Shown here: positions 56,051-64,000 of the stretch, in pieces
How positions within the stretch are numbered: the first letter of the stretch is position 1
Layout: every line of letters begins with the position of its first letter
Assembly (NCBI GenBank): GCA_029721435.1
Contig: CM056573.1
Coordinates: 5,323,501 to 5,387,500, forward strand
DNA: 64,000 nucleotides
DNA from: Gymnothorax reevesii
Lineage: Eukaryota > Chordata > Actinopteri > Anguilliformes > Muraenidae
Direction of reading: 5' to 3'
Notes under the pieces: generated by a model
What the model was told of the DNA's origin: nothing
Databases searched by the model: none
What the model saw: only the letters and a program-made list of their open reading frames with translations
Position numbers and translations under genes: made by a program

Positions 56051-57735
56051 TTGAAAGCATACAGGCATATTAGCATTGCGTTTGGCGACACGGCTCTGTT
56101 CTGAGAGATCCCTGCCCGTCCAAACGTGGAACCGAATGCAGGCAGCTGCTGCTAATCCCCCCACAGAACAGAGCCTACAGCAACAATGACCTCAAAAGGA
56201 CGAGACATTGTTTTTGAACGGTGATTTAGTCACAAGAGAACATAATCAATGCATGCTATAAAAGACAGGTGGAGCTGGGGTGGAGGAGGGCTGTTGAGCT
56301 CTTGCGCTGAGGAACAGCTACTCGAGAAGGCAAATTTAAATAAGCCCAACATATTACGGCAAAGTCAGATGAAAATCAAATGTTAAACAGTCCACTGTGC
56401 TGACTTTTCAGGGCTCTGCTGCACTCATCACAGTGTATATTTTCAATAATCAATTACATTCAACATCAAATAAGGTGCTCTTGAACCGTTTTCAATATTA
56501 TAGAGGTTGAATGGACTTTTTGGATTAGCCAAAATGTCGATTAAACTGAGGATTAAGAGACCAGTGTGTAAGATTTAATGCCACCTAGCGGTGATATTGT
56601 ACATTGTAACCAACTGATTGCCCTTTCGTTCATCCCCCAAGGGTAGCTGCAAAACTCGAGAATTACGCAAAAGGCCCTTTCCAAAGCCAATGTTTCTGTT
56701 TTGCGTTTTCGTACAAACATGGAAATGCAAAACTCCCTTTCCACTAGATCCTAAGGATGTTCCAGTGACCTTCTTCACATTCCTCAGTTTGTGCATCCTC
56801 GATTCCTTTCCTGCCTCCTGTCCTTGCATCTTTGTCTCTCTCTCCTGAATGGTGAGAGAAGGAGGCATGAAAGAGAGATGAGTCAAGGCAACAGGAATTT
56901 AACAAAATGAGACATCCGTGCTTCAGAGGCATCATTTTAAAGCAAATTCAATTAATAAGATGTATGTGATAGCGGCACCATCTGTCCACTGTTTTTGTCA
57001 TAGCCTACAGCTGTATTGTGGCATCTCTGTCAGAAAAGCATAGCACTAAAGTTTCACGAAAACTCATTTGTGTTTCCTTTTAATTCAACTCACATCACAG
57101 CAGTTGTGTGTCACATCTCTTTTATACGTCACCGGTCCTGAAAACGACGTCCGAAAAGGATATTCCTTTGCATCATCGCTCGTAGCTTCCTGCAGCATAC
57201 CTCCTCTCTCCTCACTCCTCTCCCCTCGTGACGCATTGTAGGAATTGAGACATCCCACAAGATGTGCGCTAAGATCGATTTCCAGGTTACAGGCAGTAGG
57301 ACTGAGAGAGGAAGAGACGAGGATGGGATCACCAAATATGGACCTCGAATCCAAATCCTTTTCTCCCGGGAAATGAACTGAACTATTTGTGTCCGTGATT
57401 GGCCAGACTGTCTTCACACCCTCTGAAGGGAGAACTGAAATCCAGCAGCCGGTGGACCTTGGACTGTGATTGGATCTTCCCAGAAACAGAGAAAAGAGAA
57501 GAGCATCTTGGGATTGTGGAGGCCATCTGGGTACAATGGTCTCACTGCCATGTCTCTGGGACCAGCTTGAGATGACGCCTGCTTTATGACACGACTTGCT
57601 ATCCTGCGGGTAGTGGCTAATAGAAGATGGGTAGACAGAGGGCATAAATGGATGTACATAGATCGCAATAACACTCAGGTTGGCTGTGGCATTTAAATGA
57701 ATATCAGTTGGTATTACAGGGTCCGGAAGTGTTCC
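56051..57735. other. repeat-like region without a supported gene
   Basis: 56545-56760 (GTGTGTAAGATTTAATGCCA, CCACCTAGCGGTGATATTG, CATTGTAACCAACTG) resembles a common fish small repeat. 57085-57645 minus carries the window's longest frame (186 codons) but has no family motif, and CTCCTCTCTCCTCACTCCTC-type low complexity lies inside it, so it is treated as a chance frame in repeat DNA. Confidence 0.4.
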
Positions 57736-57737
57736 AA

Positions 57738-58425
57738 GAAAACATGCTCCACGCCATTACACCGCTATAACCAGCATGAATGTTGACACAAGACAGGATG
57801 GCACCACGAATTCACGTTGACGCAAACTTCTGACACTACCATCATTATGCCACAGCAAAAAGTAAAAAAAGCAATTCTTCATGCCTGGTGGCGTTTTCCC
57901 AATCTTGCATTTTCCTGTTTTGGAGAGCCTTTGCCCACTGTAGTGTTAGTTCCCTGTTCTTAGCTATCAGAAGGGGATTCTGGAGTGATATTTTGCTGGT
58001 GCCGCCCGTCCACTTCAAGGTTGGAAGTGCTCAAAAGTGCCGTTGTAAAGTGTCGTTATGTGAGTTACTATCGCTGTTCTGTCACCTTGAAGCCGCCTGG
58101 CCACTCTACTACTGTCATTAGCGAGACGTCATAAGAACCAAACTACCACTCACTGGAATTTATTTTAGCACAATTCTCCTTAATTTACAGCTAGTTTTGC
58201 TGAAAATCCTGCAAGGTCAGCAGTTTTGGAGACACTAAAACCACCGTATCAAACGCCAACAATCATTTTGTGGTCAAATTCTTGTAGTTTGGACAACAAG
58301 TAAACCTCTTGGCCATGTCTGCATGCATGTATGGATTAAACTGCTGCCAGATGATGGACTGATATGATTTTTGCATTAATGAACAAGCGTACAGGTGTAC
58401 CTAATAAAGTGACCACAAAGTGTAT
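57738..58425 (-). mobile_element. Tc1-like relic (minus)
   Basis: The right end reads GGTGTACCTAATAAAGTGAC, a recognisable terminus of a common fish element. Reverse-read coding-like blocks precede it: CACTGGAATTTATTTTAGC, TCCTGCAAGGTCAGCAGTTT, CTTGAAGCCGCCTGGCCACT and CCAATCTTGCATTTTCC. No intact frame on the minus strand. It abuts the next MITE at 58430. Confidence 0.65.
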
Positions 58426-58429
58426 ATTG

Positions 58430-58807
58430 CACTGCCAGGCCAAAAAAAAAAAAAAGTTGCTGTTTAGATTTAACTAAGCAACAAATATTTAAGAGCCAAT
58501 CAGTGGATCAATGCATTAAATAATGAAAACAACAAAGGATGTAGCTGAAATCAGTGAGAATGGGTCAAGATCTGTTCAACTCATTACCGATCCCTGGATG
58601 TGCTGAAGCAGACTTTACATTGTGGCTCAACTCTTTCATCGTCAACACGAGATTTCGGCCAAAAAATAATGCAACTCTGGACAGGAATAAATACTGTAGC
58701 GTGGCATGTAGTTGCCAAAACAAAGCCACATCGAATATGCACTGCAATCAAAGCTATAGGCAGTCCAACAAAATACTGGAGTGCCACTTTTTTTTGGCCT
58801 GGCAGTG
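58430..58807. mobile_element. Tc1-derived MITE (CACTGCCAGGCC ends)
   Basis: Ends are CACTGCCAGGCCAAAAAA and TTTTTTGGCCTGGCAGTG, perfect inverted copies of ~18 bases, with TA directly after the right end. The inner left part (GTTGCTGTTTAGATTTAAC) matches the family whose 5' coding end is at 30163-30600. It is an internal-deletion derivative; the 115-codon frame across it is not a transposase. Confidence 0.85.
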
Positions 58808-61314
58808 TAGTGCCGTTTTACAGCTCACGAAACTGCTTTATGACATCATCAGCCGGAGACACCAGCTCAGGTGCAAAATCATCGAGATAATTAAGGATTA
58901 GTTACTCATTCTCTGTGGGGATCTTCCCAAGGTAAACACCTTTCAGCTATTATTGGGATTATCAAAAAGCTGTGAACAAGCACATTTGATGGTAGTGGCC
59001 CACATATTTCGTCAGGGATTTGGTGTTGTCATCTCAGTGACTGTAGGAGAAGTGCTGAGAAGCTGAGCAAAAGTTGAATAAAAATAAGCTGTCATATATG
59101 CAGCAGTCACTCAATAATGCTATTCAGCAATTCATATTCTCTATTCCTCACTCCAGGCAGGCAGGTAACATCAATAGAACATTGGATAAACCTTGTAAAG
59201 ATTTTAATTTTTTTTTTTTTTTTTACTTTTTAAGTGGTAATATTCGCTGTGAATGTAAACCATTTCAGCAACCCCCTCAGATTACCCTTTTGTGAACCTT
59301 AGCAAGGAACTAGGTTTGGAATCGCACTGGAAGAGGTCATGAGTTTTCTCAATGTCTAAGGAAACGGGCAAAAGTAGTGTATTACATATCAAATAGCATC
59401 ATGCCTGTCTGAATGATAGTTTAACCAATGCCGGTCTTTTGGCAGCGCAGGAGGTAATTTAGTACCTGGCTGAAGCCACAGAAGAGAAAGAAAAAAAACA
59501 AGCTGGGAAGTACATTATTTTCTGTTCATACTGAATTGCAGCTATGCCTGCTTCTCGCAAATTGGCAGTTACCTAATATCCTCACTTCCATGGCGATGGT
59601 ACTCATATAAAGTAACTCATTTTATGCCTTAGAACATTGGTTTATCATTAGTCCTTCTATTAAACCTGGTCTCTAATTTTCTTCCTTCACACTTCGCTGT
59701 CTTTTATGATTACGGTTACCAAGGTGATGTTAGACACAGCTCCTGCAAACACCAACCGTGTCACTTCAGCGAATAAAAGAGTGCAAGGTGAACACATCCT
59801 GACAAAATTGCATGCCATTACTGTTAATATTTCCTCATTAAAAATCCACTGTCTGGAGAGCTGCACTCACAGTTCCTAATTTTTTTAATCAGTCACTGCT
59901 CATATGTTCATAATGACTTTGGAGTTCGCAGTCTTAACGGAAAAGAAAAACGCGGGACTGAAATAAATACTGTAGATTGTTCCCCTGAAATATTCTGTTT
60001 TTATGCCCATTGCAACAAGTGATGCTGTAAGCTCTGCAGTGCTCCGACATGTTTAATAAAGCTGTGAGTGCATATTAATTTGGCTTGGCACAAATCTTCT
60101 ATATATTTGCTATCAAACAATTCAGTTATGCTCAACTTGATATCCACCCTTTATTCATTGTAGGATTTTGTTTGCCTTTGAGACTGCTGCCAGCTTTCGT
60201 CAGCATGAGAAACATTGTTATATCTAAGAAAGTTTAAGCAAACCGTTATAAAACTGCGGTAAAAGGAATAAAAGGCAGCGGCACTGTCAAACCGTCGTCA
60301 AACGAAGATCTGGGAAATCACAGGAAAACCGACCTCAGTGGCAGTAATGGTTGGTTAATTGTGGCAACAGAGCAACCACCTCTAGCCATGAAAGTTAATC
60401 ATAAACAAATCCATGACTCCGACAAATTAAAGCTTAACATAATTCAACATTTCACATATTTTACAAGCAATGTGCGTATATCTTGAAATTTACCCAGCAG
60501 AAAATGCCCTTCCTCAGTATGGTTCTACAGAGCCCTCTCACCCGCGGGGCAAATCCATGATGTTGACGAATTGCCACACTGCTGCCCTTGTCTTTAACAT
60601 GCAACGTGATTTTTTTTTTTTTTTTTCAGAGCAAGCACACAGATGTCAATGGATGTTACGGTTGCACAATCACGCACAATGTTGAATGTATGAGGAGTGA
60701 TTTGATTGGAGGAAATGGCCTTGACGATGTCTGTGGAAGGGTTTATTGTGAGATTGCGAGTTGCTGTCACCAGCGGGAAGCTCCTCTGTGACCTTGGCTG
60801 TAAATTCAGCAGTTTATATTTCTAAGCAAGAAAGGAACTCCTTTAGGGTATGATGTCATAGGTTGGCAAGTATTAAAGCCATGGGTGTTTTCACGGCCAG
60901 TGTTTGGACAGATTTGATTTTCCCTGTCAAATCTGGGAAATATATACATTTCAACAAGCTGTTGGTCGACTACAAGGCATCCAATGCACCTGAACCATTG
61001 CAGTGAGTCAGATTTAAGTTTTCAGTCCTTAAACGAGTTCACCAGACATAATACCATGGGTGGGCAGTGACGGTTAGGGCCAATCCTGGCAGTTACTTGT
61101 GCCTGCCCTGGACAAGCTTGTGTCCCCAGACCCATTTCTCTCAGACTACCAGACATTTGTTTATTAAAACAATACTATTTTATGAATAAACCAAAACTTC
61201 ACTTTCAAAAAAATTATGGTTTTCTACACACTCATATCCTGAATAAAAATAGAAATGCATTGGGTTTAATAAAAAAAAAAAAAAATTTTTAAACAGATTT
61301 GAGCAGTTTTTTCA
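58808..61314. other. no gene recognised apart from an exon candidate
   Basis: T-runs at 59206-59224 and 60611-60626. No mobile element recognised in 2.5 kb. Confidence 0.4.
60630..60791 (+). CDS. weak candidate terminal exon
   Basis: A 16-base T-run followed by CAG (60611-60629) is an ideal splice-acceptor sequence. The frame that follows is Cys-rich (KHTDVNGCYGCTITHNVEC, GRVYCEIASCCHQREAPL) and stops at 60791. No donor, upstream exon or family found. The T-run may simply be a poly(T) tract from a retroposon. Confidence 0.2.
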   Translation, partial: SKHTDVNGCYGCTITHNVECMRSDLIGGNGLDDVCGRVYCEIASCCHQREAPL

Positions 61315-61680
61315 CACTCTCAGAAATAGGGGTACAGCAGGAGTCCATTTCTGTTCCCTGAGGTATTATGTACCCTTTAGGACTAATTATAGGACCTCAA
61401 GGTACCTGTGTGAACCTTTTTAGGGTCTAAAAGGTACTTTTATGTTTCAAAACAAATAAAAACCCACATCTAAGGTACAATAGCAGTACCTTTGAGGGTA
61501 ATCCCCCAGTGACAAGCCTTGGTTTTTATTTGTTTCGGGACATAAAAGTGCCTATTAGACCCTAAAAAGGTTCACACAGGTACCTTGAGGTCCTATAATT
61601 AGCTCTAAAGGGTACATAAGTGCTGAATGTACCTGGGGGAACAGAAATGGACTCCTGCTGTACCTCTATTTCTGACAGTA
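61315..61680. repeat. complete palindromic element (~366 bp)
   Basis: Left arm from CACTCTCAGAAATAGGGGTA to about 61463 and right arm from 61507 to TACCTCTATTTCTGACAGTA are inverted copies about 150-170 bases long, roughly 90% identical by eye. Both carry AGGTACCTGTGTGAACC, TAGGGTCTAA and GGTACATAAGTGC-type blocks. The ~45-base centre includes CCCAGTGACAAGCCTT. The half copy at 1101-1330 shares one arm and the centre. Non-coding; the superfamily is not determined because no clear target duplication was found. Confidence 0.9.
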
Positions 61681-62964
61681 CAGTATACTCACCAAATAAA
61701 GTCGCGGGCAAAACGCGACTGACTGATGTTAGTCATTTCAGTGACATGAGTGAGTATAACTAAACTAAGCAATCTTGCTATATGGTATTTGATGGATAAG
61801 AGGTATTTCTTCATAACACACCATGGTAAGCAGAGTAGAGTCAAGCCGTTATGCAGTGAAGCAGCTTGGAGAATTGCACAGTTTACCTCTCTGCTGAGCG
61901 AGCATCTTGGCATTGGTAAGCTCGACCAAGTAATATTTGCAAAATTTCTCTAAGTGCCTTTCTTTGGGTGAAAAGAGATTATTCAGTCACTCCTGGTATG
62001 AAAGCAGAGACAGGCACGAGTTCTCCATTAACGTAGATGCTGCATTCAGCTAATATTAAGCTTTGAGCATTCTCACCTGCTACTCACACCGCACTGACCA
62101 TTTCTGGATTTTGTTTCTGGAAGCAAGTGATGGATTCTAGTAAAAGACTTCAAAGATATTTAGCATCAGAAGGAACTTAGCTTGAGATGCCATGCAGAGG
62201 GATAAGGAGAAATGCACTAAAGGAGTTGACCGTTTTTGCCAGCTTGACGCTCTGTGAGAATTAGTTTTCTGCACTCAGTGCTTCACTGATGCAAGGTCAA
62301 TTTAATTAAGTTGGCATTTCAAAAGGAATTGACTTTAATTTTCCATCAAGTCCTCTCTTTCTAATGACTGGTTGATATAGGTTGATTGTTTAATTACCAT
62401 TAGTAACAGCGACACTGTGCCTTTCCCAATGGTTAGGGAAACTCTTGATTTGACTAAAGTTGCTACTTCGTGAAGCTAAAGAATTTGTTTAGATTTACGG
62501 TAAAATTGGAGTCAGGATTTGGGTAAGGAGATTATGGTTTTTGAAGGCTGTTCTGATTTGCAGTTGACTGATTCTCGTTTTTGACCTTGTTTATTCTGGT
62601 TTTTATTAATTCTTTGGATTTGCCCCTCCTATTTGACTGTCGTATTGCTACTACATTTTTGACTAAGAGTTCAAATTGTGTTTTTGCACTGCATTCTTCC
62701 CACCTGGTTTTTTAGAGAAACATCCCACTGCTTTCGCCACTAACTGCGTTAAGACTTCCTACGTCATTACTCTCTCCACTGGTCAGGCTCGCCAGTAGAG
62801 CAGCATGGTTTGGGAAGCTGGATCTTCAGTCTGTTCTGCCTTGGCTTCCTTCCCTGAGGAGATGAAATGGGTCTTCAACAGTTCCAGGCACAGTCACATG
62901 GCAGCATGATAGATGCTCAGGATCTGCCAGGGGAACTGTCTGTTTCTGACTATGATATCAAGTT
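61681..62964. other. no gene recognised
   Basis: Unique-looking; no gene. 62480-62720 has a T/G-rich LTR-like style (GACTGATTCTCGTTTTTGAC) but no landmarks. Confidence 0.4.
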
Positions 62965-64000
62965 AACATAAAATAGCATGAATGGCGAGAAAAGGCCCTT
63001 CAGCCCAACTAGGCTTGGCAGTTTCTTTACACTAATTGTGAATATATCACTTCAGATACTCAATGACTCAATGGTATCTAGCTTTAAGTCTAGCCTGCTT
63101 TTGAAAACTCCCAAGGTCTCTGCCTCAACAGTATGGTCAGGCAAGCTATTCCACATCAAAATTACTCTTTGGGTGAAGAAATATTTCCGAATATCAGTGC
63201 TAAATTTACCTTTGGTCAGCTTCTATTTGTGACCCCGAGTTAAACTAACAACACTTGGTTGAAGGAATCCAACATAATTCACTTTGTTAATCCCTTTAAC
63301 ATATTTAAAGACCTCATTCAGATCATCCCTTAGTCTCTTTTTCCTAAGACTAAAGAGATTAAGGATCTTCAGCCTTTTCTCATAGATTTCTTTTATACCC
63401 AGAAGTAGCTTAGTGGCTCTTCTCTGAACTTTCTCTAGAGCCTCTATGTCTTTCTTAAAGTATGGTCCCCAGAACTGTACACAATACTCTAGATGTGGTC
63501 TAAAAAATGTGTTGTACAAAAGAAGGATCACCTCCCCGGATTTGAACTCAATACTTTTGGCAATGTATCCCAGCATCCGATTGGCTTTTTTAAATGCAGA
63601 TCTTTTTTGTGTGGAGCAGATTCCAGTTTAGACGGGATTACTTCATGGGAGGTTTTAATGTTTTTATTACCTACATGTACAGTTTTAAATTTCGCAACAT
63701 TGAATTTCATTTGCCAAATTTCTGCCCAATTCTGGATTCTATTTAAATCATCCCGAATCACTTTAGTGGACTTAGTGAACTATTTGCCAAACCTACCACT
63801 TTAGTATCATCTGCAAATTTAACTAATCTGCTCTCAATATTTATATCGAGGTCATTATGTAGATAAGGAACAGCAGGGGTCCCTAAACCAATCCCTGGGG
63901 GACGCCACTCCCCACCATACCTAGCTCAGATAAGATACCACAGACCACCACTCTGTGTTCTGTCCTGAAAACAGTTTTGAATCCATTTCATTTTAAAAAT
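62965..64000 (-). mobile_element. CR1-type LINE C (minus), continues beyond the window
   Basis: Minus-strand frames overlap with frameshifts: 63761-63528 reads MIRDDLNRIQNWAEIWQMKF and VHVGNKNIKTS; 63576-63223 reads VILLLYNTFFRPHLEYCVQF, IEALEKVQRRATKLLLGI and KYVKGINKVNYVGF, the C-terminal reverse transcriptase region. Near 63200-63100 the frame goes on KYFFTQRVILMWNSLP-like, and the 3' end has GGGCTGAAGGGCCTTTTCTC near 62985-63005, as in copy A. The 63780-64000 part contains the FADDTK block read in reverse (CATCTGCAAATTTAACTAA). The copy looks younger than A and B because longer stretches stay in frame. Confidence 0.9.

Noticed and set aside
57085..57645. Longest open frame of the window (186 codons, minus)
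   Set aside because: No domain, signal peptide or family motif; it overlaps CTCC-rich low complexity and repeat-like sequence, and two further frames on the same strand overlap it. A chance frame of this length is expected in 64 kb.
58554..58901. 115-codon plus-strand frame with overlapping frames on both strands
   Set aside because: It spans a Tc1-derived MITE and its right terminal repeat; no transposase motif.
1..64000. CRISPR arrays, bacterial operons, rRNA, tRNA, phage or plasmid systems
   Set aside because: Nothing of the kind is seen: no regular short direct repeats with spacers, no Shine-Dalgarno-led gene runs, no cloverleaf with B-box recognised. Content is that of a vertebrate intergenic region.

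Overview
The window looks like an intergenic or intronic stretch of a ray-finned fish genome. It is A+T-rich and has no compact operons, Shine-Dalgarno sites or long uninterrupted reading frames; the longest open frame is only 186 codons. The content is a graveyard of interspersed repeats typical of fish: several Tc1-like transposons, hAT-type fold-back MITEs, CR1-type and Rex1/L2-type LINEs, an RTE/Rex-like LINE ending in (TGGA)n, an L1-like fragment, a Ty3/Gypsy polymerase fragment and long dinucleotide microsatellites. The species cannot be fixed from the sequence. I see no complete host gene, rRNA, tRNA or CRISPR array.

Layout. 0-8 kb: a Tc1 transposase relic, half of a fold-back element, an L1-like relic, two more fold-back elements, then a 1.9 kb repeat built of ~440 bp tandem units. 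8-10 kb: an LTR-like promoter/poly(A) block, a 262 bp almost perfect palindrome, and a small GC-rich divergent-promoter candidate with a YY1-type site and one candidate first coding exon on each side. 10.6-11.4 kb: a broken hAT transposase (minus). 13.0-17.5 kb: a CR1-type LINE (plus) into which a Rex1/L2-type LINE and a hAT MITE have jumped. 18.6-20.3 kb: a Tc1-like relic (minus) split by an LTR. 22.9-25.9 kb: two partial Tc1 copies separated by a ~120 bp tandem array. 27.4-32.7 kb: a fold-back element, an RTE/Rex-like LINE (plus), two Tc1 relics and four palindromic MITEs. 34.8-35.3 kb: a Tc1 3' half.

35.4-44.7 kb is the repeat-poor part. It holds microsatellites, one weak Tc1 end, and A+T-rich sequence with homeodomain-like TAAT motifs that could be conserved regulatory DNA. 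44.7-49.4 kb is again mobile: Tc1 (minus), Gypsy reverse transcriptase (minus) and a second CR1-type LINE (minus) lie end to end. 49.6-50.0 kb has a TGGCCCA-rich minisatellite. 52.5-55 kb has two fold-back elements. 55-56 kb holds a stop-riddled relic of a multicopy animal protein family with a possible RNase-H-like core. 57.7-58.8 kb: a Tc1 relic and a Tc1-derived MITE. 61.3 kb: the complete palindromic copy of the element seen at 1.1 kb. 63-64 kb: a third CR1-type LINE (minus) that runs off the end of the window.

Nothing here works as a gene system. The readable history is one of nested insertions and decay. Family names were assigned by recognising protein motifs and termini by eye, without database searches.
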